This document shows positions 43,333 to 52,401 of a stretch of DNA of 64,000 nucleotides, in pieces. Source of the stretch: JBBIMS01 sp964531645. Its GTDB lineage: Bacteria > Acidobacteriota > Aminicenantia > JBFLYD01 > JBBIMS01. The stretch spans positions 306,090 through 370,089 of the forward strand of contig CAZHEF010000001.1 in the NCBI GenBank assembly GCA_964531645.1, in the 5' to 3' direction. Under the pieces are notes generated by a model. That model ran no database searches and was not told the origin of the DNA. It saw only the letters and a list, made by a program, of their open reading frames with translations. Position 1 is the stretch's first letter; every line of letters starts with the position of its first letter. A program made the translations under genes and the position numbers.

Positions 43333-44955
43333 TCATAAGCCCCTGATGTTCGCGTCCTTTGGAAACTCAACTGTGAATTCTATGGTTATTTCTTTTTTCG
43401 CCTGGGGTTCAAGGGTCATCAGCCAGCTAAGAATACCTTTTTCATCCTTGCTCTTTGGCTGAGGATTAATATTTACATCCTTTACCTCAATCTGGGTGTT
43501 CTGGGAGACTGGAATCTGGTCAAGAACTTCAATCTCAATAGCTCTTTTTCTCAGATTCTGGATGGTTATTCTGTAGGAAAATTTTATTCTCTCCTTATTT
43601 CCAAAAAGTCCTGCTCCACCTTTTTCCCTCTTTAAAATTTCATGTTTAATTTTTACCTGCTCATCCCTTCCAAAGTATAACGGGAGTTCATCGTCCTTTG
43701 CAGTAAAAGGAAGATTTGTTGAGCCAACAAATTCCTGGGAAATGAAAATATCTGCAGGACCTGAAATTATAGGATAGGGAAGAGTATTCTTGAGTTTTCC
43801 CCTGAGGAAAGCAGACTCATTCAATCGCGGGATTGTTATGTAATCAAATTTTGCAGGAAGTTTCTCCATATCTATTGGAAATTTATGGGGTGAGCCGTCC
43901 GAAGGAATTGAAACAGTTCTTGGTATCTCGAAATTGAGATGTAAACCTGTTTCTACAATCTCTGCTTCAAGGGCTTCAACTTCTATTTCTTCTCTTATTG
44001 GTGCCATGGCTAATTTCTCTTGTCTTAATTCCTCTCGCATTTCTTTTGGAACAGGTCTCGGAACATAGATATCAAGAATCCAGGGATTTAAAGGAGGTGG
44101 AGATGCCTCAAGGGCAGGAGAGGTGGTAGAAAGAACAACCTTAACATTGTTCCAGTCTTCCCCACTTTTCTGACTGACCCTTGAGAAAAGAGAAAATTCA
44201 ATCTCTCCAGTCTCAGGAAGGGCTCTCAGATTATAAAGAGGAGACCAGTTTGGTCCTCTTGTTGTGTAAGAGAGATTCAATTTTAAATCTCCTTCCTTTG
44301 CTACTTCTATCGTAGTCAAGACCTTTCTTGCTTCAAGGGGTCTTTGGGGAGTAATGGATTCAAGCTTCTTCTTCAAGGCTAAAAGCTCCTTTTGGTTATC
44401 ATCAAGCTTTCTCTGGAGATTAAGTTTTGATTTCTTTATGTTCTGAAGTGTAGAGTCAAAAAATCCCATTGCTTTCTCCCAGCTCAATGTATCAGGCTTT
44501 CCGAGAGAAATCTCCTTTGAGGCTAACTCAGCTGTTTTTGTCTGAATTGATTTTATGAAGTTCTCCTGGGAATTTAAAATATCAATTTCTTCTTTTATTT
44601 TTGCAATTTCAAATTCAAGTTCCCTTATCTGACTTTCAAGCTTTTTAATCTCAGGAAGGGTAGGAGATTCAAGAAACTGATTTTCCACTTCTATTCCTAA
44701 GAGTTTAACTGATGCGGTTCCAGCTCCAGAAACTCTTACTGAATTTGGAATTAGAGTTGCTGGAAATCCTTCAAACACAAGTGTGTGGGTTCCGGTTCCT
44801 ACTTTCAAACTTGCTTCCCTTATTACCTGAGCCCTGTCAGGATAAACTATTACAGAAGTAATTGAGCTCTTAAGGGGTATCTCATCGGTTAAGATACAAA
44901 AAGGGTTTAGCAAAATCACAAAAATAAATAATGAAACAAAATATCTCATTTTCAA
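43333..44955 (-). CDS. Secreted DUF4139/DUF4140 (mucoidy inhibitor A-like) protein
   Basis: 540 aa. Signal peptide MRYFVSLFIFVILLNPFCIL. SITSVIVYPDRAQVIREASL begins the DUF4140 domain; a coiled coil follows (about 85-200, KLESQIRELEFEIAKIKEEI), then the DUF4139 beta domain (LNLSYTTRGPNWSPLYNLRA; VSQKSGEDWNNVKVVLSTTS) and a C-terminal Ig-like part ending EITIEFTVEFPKDANIRGL. A cell-envelope protein of unknown function. It converges with the epimerase gene and has a GAGG site before the ATG. Confidence 0.85.
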   Translation of the reverse strand: MKMRYFVSLFIFVILLNPFCILTDEIPLKSSITSVIVYPDRAQVIREASLKVGTGTHTLVFEGFPATLIPNSVRVSGAGTASVKLLGIEVENQFLESPTLPEIKKLESQIRELEFEIAKIKEEIDILNSQENFIKSIQTKTAELASKEISLGKPDTLSWEKAMGFFDSTLQNIKKSKLNLQRKLDDNQKELLALKKKLESITPQRPLEARKVLTTIEVAKEGDLKLNLSYTTRGPNWSPLYNLRALPETGEIEFSLFSRVSQKSGEDWNNVKVVLSTTSPALEASPPPLNPWILDIYVPRPVPKEMREELRQEKLAMAPIREEIEVEALEAEIVETGLHLNFEIPRTVSIPSDGSPHKFPIDMEKLPAKFDYITIPRLNESAFLRGKLKNTLPYPIISGPADIFISQEFVGSTNLPFTAKDDELPLYFGRDEQVKIKHEILKREKGGAGLFGNKERIKFSYRITIQNLRKRAIEIEVLDQIPVSQNTQIEVKDVNINPQPKSKDEKGILSWLMTLEPQAKKEITIEFTVEFPKDANIRGL

Positions 44956-45087
44956 ACCTCCACAAAAAATATACAGGAAAATGACTGATGATTCAATGGG
45001 TTTTAGTACTTAAGTTTCCTGAATTTTAATTGGTCTATCTTAAGAAGATATAGAAATAATCGACAAACTGAGATCAGAAAGTCTTGA

Positions 45088-45166
45088 ATAACCAATAACC
45101 AAATACCAATAACTAATGCTTCAAGCTACATGCTAAAAGCTCACAGCCAACAGCTATCAGCAAAAA
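45088..45166 (-). repeat. Dispersed intergenic repeat copy
   Basis: Read on the minus strand: GCTGATAGCTGTTGGCTGTG, AGCTTTTAGCATGTAGCTTG, then TTATTGGTATTTGGTTATTG. The order and words match the copy at 62716-62811 on the plus strand. Confidence 0.6.
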
Positions 45167-45515
45167 CTTTTTAACCTGTCTCGCTTTTCTCGCAGTTAAT
45201 TCATTTTACATTTTAAAATTTTAAACCTTAACTTCGTAAAAATTAAGTAATAGGATATAAAACATAATGATTTTTCTCGTTATTAGACAAGCTTTTCCCT
45301 CTCACACTTGTATTTTTATGTTATTACTTATTAAGTAATATGAAAATTTGCTTATTTTACTTTTGATAAGGAAGGCATAGTTAAAAGAGAAGCATGATTA
45401 GAGCTCAATTTCCAAAACAATAAAATAAATAGATTTGGAAGAATAATTGTACATATTACTTAAAATGGACGGAGTTAGGGTTTAAATTTCCAATACTCTT
45501 CTTTTCCTCGCTGTC

Positions 45516-45615
45516 TCCTGTAAGCTGTTAGCTAATAGCAATATTTGGAGTTTGGGTATTGGAAAGTTGGTTATTGGAGCTTATTTGGAGCTTGGTTATT
45601 GGTGCTTGGTGATTT
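45516..45615 (+). repeat. Dispersed intergenic repeat copy
   Basis: TAAGCTGTTAGCTAATAGC is followed by several TTGGTTATTGGAGCTTATTT and GCTTGGTTATTGGTGCTTGG units, degenerate members of the same family. Confidence 0.5.
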
Positions 45616-45689
45616 TTAACCTTTGAGGTGATAGAATTCATGTCTGTCACTCCTTTCATAACCTTCATAAACTCAGGAAAATCCGTGTT

Positions 45690-46057
45690 TTAGCAAGGAA
45701 TTTCTACGACGCTATATTGCCTTTTTTCTTTTATAAATTTTGAATACCACTCCTCATACTCCTCAGGAGTAACAATATGAATCTCAAAGGAATTCACAAA
45801 TCCAATTATTCTCCTAAATTCCACTATTAATTTAGACCTTTCATAGCTGAAAGGAGATGCATTTTTAGAGATAACAATTATGTCGACATCACTGTTAGGT
45901 CCAAAGTCCTCTCTTAAAATCGAGCCAAACAAATGTATTTCGACTCCTCTAACTTTTCTTGAAAGAACTTTTTAATGATTGAAAGATAATTGTCTAAATT
46001 GTCCAGATAATGCCTTCTCTCCTCAGCTCTTTTCTTTAAAAGGTCAAAATACCTCAT
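45690..46057 (-). pseudogene. Frameshifted MNT-type nucleotidyltransferase
   Basis: From ATG at 46055-46057 the frame reads MRYFDLLKKRAEERRHYLDN, LDNYLSIIKKFFQ. A one-base shift near 45960 is needed to continue as VRGVEIHLFGSILREDFGPN, SDVDIIVISKN, the G-S-x(9)-D-x-D core of minimal nucleotidyltransferases. The second piece runs to 45690. MNT proteins pair with HEPN toxins; none intact is present. If the shift is an assembly error the full protein would be about 122 aa. Confidence 0.65.
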
Positions 46058-46122
46058 TCTTCCTCAACCGCATTTCTAAAAAATCCCTCTGCTTTGTCTT
46101 TAAGAAATTCGCCTTTTTTCAT
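46054..46122 (-). CDS. 22-aa ORF overlapping the MNT gene, HEPN-like start
   Basis: MKKGEFLKDKAEGFFRNAVE then EE and TGA, which overlaps the MNT ATG by 4 bases. The text resembles the first helix of HEPN-domain proteins, the usual MNT partners. It may be what remains after an internal deletion of a HEPN gene, or a small leader peptide. Confidence 0.35.
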   Translation of the reverse strand: MKKGEFLKDKAEGFFRNAVEEE

Positions 46123-46166
46123 GGTTATATTATAACATTACTTTCCTATAACTTTTTTGAGTCAGC

Positions 46167-46802
46167 TCAAAAACCTATATTTAATCCTCCTAAAACCACA
46201 AACCCGTTCTGGGGATTATCTTCCAGTGAGATGAACAGGTATCTTGCATTAAGAAATAACCCAATAGAGTCGCTCATTCTGTATAGTATTCCAATTCCTC
46301 CGAATCCCGTTAAATTAGTTTTTCTTTCTAGTGGTAATATCTCAGTTTCATATCCAAATTTTGATTTGTATATTTTTGTCTCTTTTTCAAGAATGTAGTT
46401 TAAACCCGCTCCGCCATTTAAAAATAAATTAAAGGAACTTTGACCTAATATGTTTAGACGCAATGTCATGAACAAATTAGCATTTTTACTTGTATCTATT
46501 TCCACAGTATCATTATCTGATGGGTCCTGGAGAGCGGCTTTTCCACCAATATTGTAATTCCCCTCCAATCCAAAAAACAGATTTTTTGCTAAAGGGAAAG
46601 AAATTCCCAATCCAAAACAGGCATTCTGATGGGAGTTGGTAATTGGGAAATCATTCTCCCCTTCTTTGTAATCAGAAGCGGAGCCAGAGGAATTGACAAA
46701 ATTCATAGCTCCAAAGATTAAAAGATCCCCTTTAGCGTAGGAGTTGACTGACAAAAGTAAAGATAAAATTCCGATTAAAATCAAAAATTTTATATTTTTC
46801 AT
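46167..46802 (-). CDS. Secreted outer-membrane beta-barrel protein (porin-like)
   Basis: 211 aa from the ATG at 46802, supported by GAGGTG five bases upstream; a start at 46817 would overlap the protease gene. MKNIKFLILIGILSLLLSVN is a signal peptide. Strand-like segments (ACFGLGISFPLAKNLFFGLE, NLFMTLRLNILGQSSFNLFL, FGGIGILYRMSDSIGLFLNA) and a final GGLNIGF ending in Phe fit a small eight-stranded barrel of the OmpW/OMP_b-brl type. Function unknown. It follows the papain-like protease by 11 bases and is likely co-transcribed. Confidence 0.7.
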   Translation of the reverse strand: MKNIKFLILIGILSLLLSVNSYAKGDLLIFGAMNFVNSSGSASDYKEGENDFPITNSHQNACFGLGISFPLAKNLFFGLEGNYNIGGKAALQDPSDNDTVEIDTSKNANLFMTLRLNILGQSSFNLFLNGGAGLNYILEKETKIYKSKFGYETEILPLERKTNLTGFGGIGILYRMSDSIGLFLNARYLFISLEDNPQNGFVVLGGLNIGF

Positions 46803-46813
46803 ATTGCACCTCG

Positions 46814-48046
46814 TCAAATTTTCCCTTTACTTCTCTTCACATTAATAACCGTAATTTTAACATCCCTGGAGTCTTCATAAAAACCATCTGAAGCAATAAA
46901 TCTAACCGTGTATTCTCCAGCCTGGGTGTAAGAAGGAGTCCATTTAAAAGTTCCTTTATTCTCATCAAAGGTTGCTGTTGGGGGAAGTGGTTCTGCTTTG
47001 TAAGTAATTGTATCTCCGTCAGGGTCAGTTGCCTGGAGCTGAATTAAAAGTTGTTCACCTTCTTTTACTGTTTGAGGAGGTATTGGAGATAAAACAGGTG
47101 GTTTTCCAATAATATTTACACCCCATGCTTTTAAAACCCATTTTCCAGTTTCACATACACCCATTCTTATTTTAAAATATCCGTTCTCTCCCCAGTTCTG
47201 GCCCCATGAGTTTTTACATATCCAGTAATTTTCAGTGCTGTTGTAGCCAAGAAGAACCACTGCATGTCCACCTTCTTTTTTCGCTGTAGGAGTAGGCTCG
47301 TATACACCACCTGCATAGTAATAGAAGTCTGAGTAAACTTCCATATAAAATGATAGAGGTCCATTCTGGATTGCGTTTATTATGGCATTACTATCTGCAG
47401 TGCTTGTTGTCACCCATCCCCAATCTACTATCTTTGCAAGCTTAAATTGCCAGTCGTAACATCTTGTGCAGGAAACATCCTTTGCCTGATAAGGAAAACA
47501 TTCTTCAGTTACTACACCTTGCCTCTTTATGAATTCAGCAGCTTGAGATGGATATCCGCCTTTACATCCTGTTTGAGGAAAGCATTCGTAACAGCACGAA
47601 ACAAGGTCTTGCTCAGAGAGATTTGGTTGGAGGGAAGGGTTTTTTCTTTCAATTTTATATATTGACTCAACTGTTCCAATAACAGCAAAAGCCCAGCAAC
47701 TTCCACAACTTCCTTGATTTTTTATTGATGTTAACCAGTTATAACCATTAAAATCTCTCCAGTCGAGCTGTGATGGGGCAGAAACTTTAGCCTGGATTTT
47801 GAGTAATTTTTCAGGTTCTGGATACTCCGGGACAAATGCTCCTAACCTCTGCCTTCTCTCCTCAGGAGTGAGAAGACTCATGGATGTAACACCCGCCTTC
47901 CATTTCAAGCCATTCTCTTCTATCTCTCTATTTATTCTCCTTATCTCATCTTCCACAAAAACATTCTGGAAGAAGCTGAGGAATAAAATAGAGATAAAAG
48001 GGATGATAATAAGGACGATTCTAAATTTTTTCCTTGACATTTTCAT
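46814..48046 (-). CDS. Secreted papain-like (C1A) cysteine protease with C-terminal Ig-like domain
   Basis: 410 aa. N-terminal membrane/signal segment (FRIVLIIIPFISILFLSFFQ), a propeptide, and LDWRDFNGYNWLTSIKNQGS as the mature start. The catalytic residues are all present: Gln in NQGSCGSCWAF, Cys in SCWAF, His in GGHAVVLLGY and Asn in CKNSWGQNWGENGY. Cysteines for disulfides are frequent. From about residue 310 an Ig-like/cadherin-like putative-Ig domain (IPPQTVKEGEQLLIQLQATD, GTFKWTPSYTQAGEYTVRFI) probably binds substrate or surface. It would degrade extracellular protein. GGAG stands 3 bases before this ATG and 9 before an internal ATG at 48040, the likelier start. Confidence 0.92.
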   Translation of the reverse strand: MKMSRKKFRIVLIIIPFISILFLSFFQNVFVEDEIRRINREIEENGLKWKAGVTSMSLLTPEERRQRLGAFVPEYPEPEKLLKIQAKVSAPSQLDWRDFNGYNWLTSIKNQGSCGSCWAFAVIGTVESIYKIERKNPSLQPNLSEQDLVSCCYECFPQTGCKGGYPSQAAEFIKRQGVVTEECFPYQAKDVSCTRCYDWQFKLAKIVDWGWVTTSTADSNAIINAIQNGPLSFYMEVYSDFYYYAGGVYEPTPTAKKEGGHAVVLLGYNSTENYWICKNSWGQNWGENGYFKIRMGVCETGKWVLKAWGVNIIGKPPVLSPIPPQTVKEGEQLLIQLQATDPDGDTITYKAEPLPPTATFDENKGTFKWTPSYTQAGEYTVRFIASDGFYEDSRDVKITVINVKRSKGKI

Positions 48047-48062
48047 CTACTCCTTCCTATCT

Positions 48063-48091
48063 AAATTAATAAATTCTATTAAAAATGTCAA
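48063..48091 (-). promoter_or_regulatory. Promoter of the papain-like protease gene
   Basis: On the minus strand TTGACA (48086-48091), 17 bases, TAATTT (48063-48068), about 16 bases before the start codon. Confidence 0.6.
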
Positions 48092-48206
48092 AAAATAGCT
48101 GGCGGAAGGACAAGGTTTTAAAGGGGATATTTTAAGAATTTATCAGTTTAGAACTTTTGCTCTTCAGTACTTCCGCTCTTCCGTGCTTTTAAGGTTCTTC
48201 TTTGCT

Positions 48207-50015
48207 TCAGATTTTCCATTGAATCCCTCCTCCAATCCATCTTCCTGGCATTGGAACTCCTTGTATGTCTTCATATTTTTTATTGGTGAGATTTGTGCCT
48301 TCAAAAAATATTTCAAGGGAGCCGACCTTTTTAACAATCTTAGCATCCAGTAGAATATAAGATTTTTCATAAATTCTCTTTTTGTAAAGGATTTGAAAAC
48401 TTGCAAAAAATGATTGAGCGGGTTTGAAATTTAAAAGTATTGAACTCTGATTCTTAGGGATTCTGAAACCATATTTATAAATTTTCTCGCTCCCTTTCTC
48501 TTTCATATCATAAAAGGAGCTTTTGAAAGAAATTTTAAAATATTTGTTCTCTGTATTAGCTTCGATCTCCGCTCCAGTTAAGTCTCTCTTTCTTATATTT
48601 TCCGCATACCACTTTCCATCCCTTCTAATCCAGTCTATTAAATCCCTCTCGTTCCTCTGGAATAAAGATAGCTTTGTCTCCAAATTTTTGAAAAAAGTGT
48701 CTATTCCAAATTCATAACTCATTCCCTTTTCAGGTTTAAGGGATGGATTTCCGATATTCACAGGGTCTTTGTAATAAAGTTCTGTGTAAGAAGGAGCTCT
48801 AAAGGAAGAGCCTGCGCTTGCCCTGATTCTGACGGAAGAAAATGGGAAATAGGTTAAACTTATATCAGGAGAAAAAGACCATTTATATGTCTCATGGAAA
48901 TCCTCACGAATTCCCAAATTAAGAAATATTTTTTTTAAAAAAATCCATTTCCTCTCCATGAAAATTGCTGAGCGAAAATTGGAGTGATTTCCCGCCTTTG
49001 AACTATCAAAAAATTCCTTTGTAAATTCTCCACCGATTACAAAATTGCCCTTTCTCAGCAAAAAGTTAGCCCCGAGGTTTTTGTTTATAGTCTCATTGGT
49101 GTAAAAATAAGGTCTATTTCTGTCAAGGACAAATCTGTCAAAATGATTGCGATAATAAACACTCTGGGAAAATATCCATTTTCCAATATCCTTTTCCAGC
49201 TGAATTGATACAATATCAGTTTTTGTTGATTCCCATGATGGAAAGTTCATTCCTGGTGTATAAAAATCAAAGGCTCCAAATTTCTTATCTCCATGGGAAA
49301 CAAGAATTTCAATTTTATTTATTGAAAATTTATTGGAAACTGAAAAATTACTGAATTCCCTATCTTTCATAAATCCCCTTGAATTATCCTTCTGGATAGA
49401 TAATAAATTAGAGAATTTTTCTCTTCTGATTTCAAATCCTGCGGAACCTGAGAAGGTCTGATAATCGTAATACCCAAACTTAGTTGTGAACCCAGTTTTT
49501 TCAGGCTTTTTCGTAACAATATTTATAACCCCTCCCATTGCATCAGCTCCATAGAGGGATGAGCCATTTCCGTGAAGAATCTCTATTCTTTCAATGCTCT
49601 CAAGGGAAACAGGAATGTCCATATTGTGATGGGCTGTCTGCAAATCATTGACTCTAACTCCATCAATCAGAATAAGAACCTGCTGGAATGTTGAGCCTCT
49701 CAATGATAGGTCAGCTTGAACTCCAAAATTACTCCTCTCCTGGAGGTCGAGACCGCAGGCATATTTTAGAAGTTCTGGGATTGTCTTAGCAGGGAAACTC
49801 AAAATTTCTTCCTTTGTTATTATTGTCACCTGCCTTCCAGCTTCCGTCTCTTTGGAAGGAATTTTTGATACTACAAAAACTTTTTCTTCCTTCACTCTAA
49901 CTGGTTTCTCATCAGGATAAAGTAAAACAAAGAGATTAAGGATGAGGAAAAAATGGGAAAGTTTTTTTGCAAAATTTTCTATTTTTTTTCGGGATAAAAT
50001 TTCTTTCCTTATCAT
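48207..50015 (-). CDS. TonB-dependent receptor, BtuB-like
   Basis: 602 aa from ATG 50015; a TTG at 50042 overlapping hypD is an alternative. Signal region KKLSHFFLILNLFVLLYPD. A TonB-box-like segment EEKVFVVSKI is followed by the plug (RQVTIITKEEILSFPAKTIP, LLKYACGLDLQERSNFGVQA, LSLRGSTFQQVLILIDGVRV, GNGSSLYGADAMGGVINIVT) and a 22-strand-type barrel ending GGGIQWKI. The plug motifs are those of cobalamin and related small-ligand receptors. The C-terminal Lys-Ile departs slightly from the usual Phe. It directly follows hypD on the same strand, so it may serve the same pathway or B12 uptake. Confidence 0.85.
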   Translation of the reverse strand: MIRKEILSRKKIENFAKKLSHFFLILNLFVLLYPDEKPVRVKEEKVFVVSKIPSKETEAGRQVTIITKEEILSFPAKTIPELLKYACGLDLQERSNFGVQADLSLRGSTFQQVLILIDGVRVNDLQTAHHNMDIPVSLESIERIEILHGNGSSLYGADAMGGVINIVTKKPEKTGFTTKFGYYDYQTFSGSAGFEIRREKFSNLLSIQKDNSRGFMKDREFSNFSVSNKFSINKIEILVSHGDKKFGAFDFYTPGMNFPSWESTKTDIVSIQLEKDIGKWIFSQSVYYRNHFDRFVLDRNRPYFYTNETINKNLGANFLLRKGNFVIGGEFTKEFFDSSKAGNHSNFRSAIFMERKWIFLKKIFLNLGIREDFHETYKWSFSPDISLTYFPFSSVRIRASAGSSFRAPSYTELYYKDPVNIGNPSLKPEKGMSYEFGIDTFFKNLETKLSLFQRNERDLIDWIRRDGKWYAENIRKRDLTGAEIEANTENKYFKISFKSSFYDMKEKGSEKIYKYGFRIPKNQSSILLNFKPAQSFFASFQILYKKRIYEKSYILLDAKIVKKVGSLEIFFEGTNLTNKKYEDIQGVPMPGRWIGGGIQWKI

Positions 50016-50038
50016 GGCCTCAGGATAGAATAAATATT

Positions 50039-52399
50039 TCAAACTGAAAAATGTTCTGTTCTTGCTATTATTTCGTCCTGAACTCCTTTTGAGAGGTTGC
50101 AGAAGTATTCGCTGAAGCCCGCAACCCTGACAATTAAATCCCTGTATTTTTCGGGGTTCTTCTGGGCATCTCTCAGAGTCCCTGCAGTAATCACATTGAA
50201 CTGGACATGGTGAGCACCAAGTTTGAAATGAGCTCTTATGAGTTGAGCCAATTTTTCAATCCCATCTCCTTCTAAGATCGATGGAGTAAATTTTAAATTC
50301 AAGAGAGTTCCTCCTGTAAGAACATGATCCATCTTAGAAACAGATTTAATTACTGCTGTTGGACCAAGTCTGTCAACACCCTGAGCGGGAGATATTCCAT
50401 CGGATACAGGAGTTCCAGCCTTCCTTCCATCAGGAGTTGCACCTGTAACTGAACCAAAATAGACATGGCAGGTTGTAGAAAGATAGTTGACATGATATTC
50501 GCCACCTCTTGTGTTTTTCCTTCCATCAACAGTTTCAAAAATTGTTTTGAAGAGTGCACTCATAATTCCATCAGCATAATCGTCGTCATTCCCAAATTTT
50601 GGAGTTTTATTCCAGAGTCTCTGTCTCAGAGGCTCGTAACCTTCAAAATTTTTGTTAAGGGTTTCCAGAAGTTCTTCAAAACTTGTTTTTTTCTGGTCAA
50701 AAACATGGAACTTTACTGCAGACATGCAATCGCTCAAAGTTCCAAGTCCAACAGGCATTATGTAGCTTGTGTTGTATCTCGCTCCACCATCGTTGTAGTC
50801 TTTACCTTTTTTAATGCAATCATCTATTAAAATTGAAAGGAACGGGACAGGTAAATGACGAGCATAAATTCTCTCAATTACATTACTCCCTTTTATTTTT
50901 ATGTTTACAAAATGCTCTAACTGCTTTTTGTAGGCATTGAAAAATTCGTCAAAGGTTTTAAAATTTGAAGGATTTCCTGTCTCTACTCCAACTCTTTTTT
51001 TAGTTCTCGGGTCAAAGCCATTGTTGAGGGTGATTTCAAGAATCTTCACAAGATTCAAGTAGCCGACAAGGATATAACTCTCCTTTCCAAAACAACCAGT
51101 CTCAACACATCCACTTGTCCCTCCCTGTCTTGCGTCTTCAACAGATTTCCCCTGTCTTATAAGTTCTTGAATTACCATGTCCGAATTGAACACAGATGGT
51201 TGTCCGAAGCCTTTACTTATAACCTCGCATGCTCTCTTTAAAAAAGAGTCAGGATTCTTAACGCTGACCTGAATACTTGGATTTGGCTGAATAAGCCTCA
51301 TTTCTTCAACAACATCAAGGATTAAATAAGAAAGTTCATTGACTGCATCAGAGCCATCAGGCTTTACACCGCCAAGATTTATCTGGGAAAAATCGTTATA
51401 TGTTGCGCTCTCAGCGGATGTTATACCAACCTTGGGAGGCGCAGGTTGATTGTCAAACTTTATCCAGAAACATTCGAGTAATTCTTTTGCTTCATCTTTG
51501 CTCGATTTTCCTTCTTCTAAGTCCTTTTTATAGAAAGGATAGAGATGCTGATCGAGCTTTCCCGGACAGAAAGAATCCCATGGATTAGTCTCAGTTATAA
51601 CTCCAAGATGAACAAACCAGTACGCCTGAAGAGCTTCCCAGAAAGTTCTTGGTGGATTTGCGGGAACATGCTCGCATATCTCTGCTATTTTCTCAAGTTC
51701 CTTTTTCCTCCTTGGATTTTGTTCCTTCTCTGCTATTTTTCTTGCAAGCTCAGAGTGTCTTCGAGCAAAATTTATAATAGCATCTGCACAAATTAACATA
51801 GCTTTAAGTTCTTGCTCTTTGGAGTAAGCTTCAGGGTCATTGTAATAATCAAGATTTTTAAGGCTTTCTTGAATTTCTCTTTTGAAATCCAAAAACCCTT
51901 TCCTGTAGATTTTATCATCAAGGACTGTATGTCCTGGAGCTCTCTGTTCCATGAACTCTGTATAAATCCCTGCATTGTAAGCATCTTTCCACTCTTCTGT
52001 CATTTCGCTGAAAATTTTTTCTCTTACAGTCTTTCCTTTCCAGAATGGGATTATTTTCTCTCTGTAAATTTTCTTTACCTCTTCTGAAACAATGTATGAG
52101 ATTTTCTCCCTTGAATTCAGAATTTCAAGGTCTTCTATTGAATGGCAACAAATTTCAGGATAGGTTGAGACTCCTTTTGGAAGAGGACCCCTTTCGCCTA
52201 CTATAAGCTCGTCTTCCTCAATAAATATTGACTTATTTTCCAGAATATATTTGAAAGCAAGGGCTCTTAAAACAGGAGTTGATTGAGTTATCAAATTATA
52301 ATTTGAATAAAATTCAGTTATTAATTCTGCTCTTTCCGATGTTATAAAAGGTTTTGTGTTGACACTTTTTTCTCTTAATTTTGCTACTCTTTCTGTCAT
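50039..52399 (-). CDS. hypD: Glycyl radical enzyme, trans-4-hydroxy-L-proline dehydratase type
   Basis: 786 aa, the usual size. Active-site Cys431 lies in GGTSGCVETGCFGKESY with Glu two residues later and a Tyr sixteen residues after the Cys, the arrangement of HypD rather than pyruvate formate-lyase. Gly761 is in RVAGFSEYF, the radical site. Conserved HypD-like blocks include STYPEICCHSIEDLE, FMEQRAPGHTVLDDKIYRKG, VKFDNQPAPPKVGITSAES and GGARYNTSYIMPVGLG. It would dehydrate hydroxyproline to pyrroline-5-carboxylate under anoxia. Oxygen-sensitive, needs the activase 2 bases upstream. No proC (P5C reductase) is seen in the window. Strong family call, good subfamily call. Confidence 0.87.
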   Translation of the reverse strand: MTERVAKLREKSVNTKPFITSERAELITEFYSNYNLITQSTPVLRALAFKYILENKSIFIEEDELIVGERGPLPKGVSTYPEICCHSIEDLEILNSREKISYIVSEEVKKIYREKIIPFWKGKTVREKIFSEMTEEWKDAYNAGIYTEFMEQRAPGHTVLDDKIYRKGFLDFKREIQESLKNLDYYNDPEAYSKEQELKAMLICADAIINFARRHSELARKIAEKEQNPRRKKELEKIAEICEHVPANPPRTFWEALQAYWFVHLGVITETNPWDSFCPGKLDQHLYPFYKKDLEEGKSSKDEAKELLECFWIKFDNQPAPPKVGITSAESATYNDFSQINLGGVKPDGSDAVNELSYLILDVVEEMRLIQPNPSIQVSVKNPDSFLKRACEVISKGFGQPSVFNSDMVIQELIRQGKSVEDARQGGTSGCVETGCFGKESYILVGYLNLVKILEITLNNGFDPRTKKRVGVETGNPSNFKTFDEFFNAYKKQLEHFVNIKIKGSNVIERIYARHLPVPFLSILIDDCIKKGKDYNDGGARYNTSYIMPVGLGTLSDCMSAVKFHVFDQKKTSFEELLETLNKNFEGYEPLRQRLWNKTPKFGNDDDYADGIMSALFKTIFETVDGRKNTRGGEYHVNYLSTTCHVYFGSVTGATPDGRKAGTPVSDGISPAQGVDRLGPTAVIKSVSKMDHVLTGGTLLNLKFTPSILEGDGIEKLAQLIRAHFKLGAHHVQFNVITAGTLRDAQKNPEKYRDLIVRVAGFSEYFCNLSKGVQDEIIARTEHFSV

Positions 52400-52401
52400 A
52401 T

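Larger units (their letters stand above)
44956..45689. other. 734-base intergenic region without a gene
   Basis: No convincing ORF on either strand. It holds two copies of the dispersed repeat family (45088-45166, 45516-45615) and a cluster of TTAAGTAATA words: 45243-45252, 45331-45340 (forming a 19-base dyad TATTACTTATTAAGTAATA at 45322-45340) and inverted at 45454-45463. Confidence 0.6.

Noticed and set aside
45088..45615. Possible CRISPR array in the gene-free region
   Set aside because: Repeats are degenerate, of unequal length and without regular spacers; no cas genes in the window.
48102..48176. GCGGAAG / CTTCCGC inverted repeat upstream of the papain-like gene
   Set aside because: Seven-base arms separated by about 60 bases; not convincing as a hairpin or operator.
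50465..50830. 121-codon frame antisense to hypD
   Set aside because: Opposite a strongly conserved enzyme; no domain; shadow.
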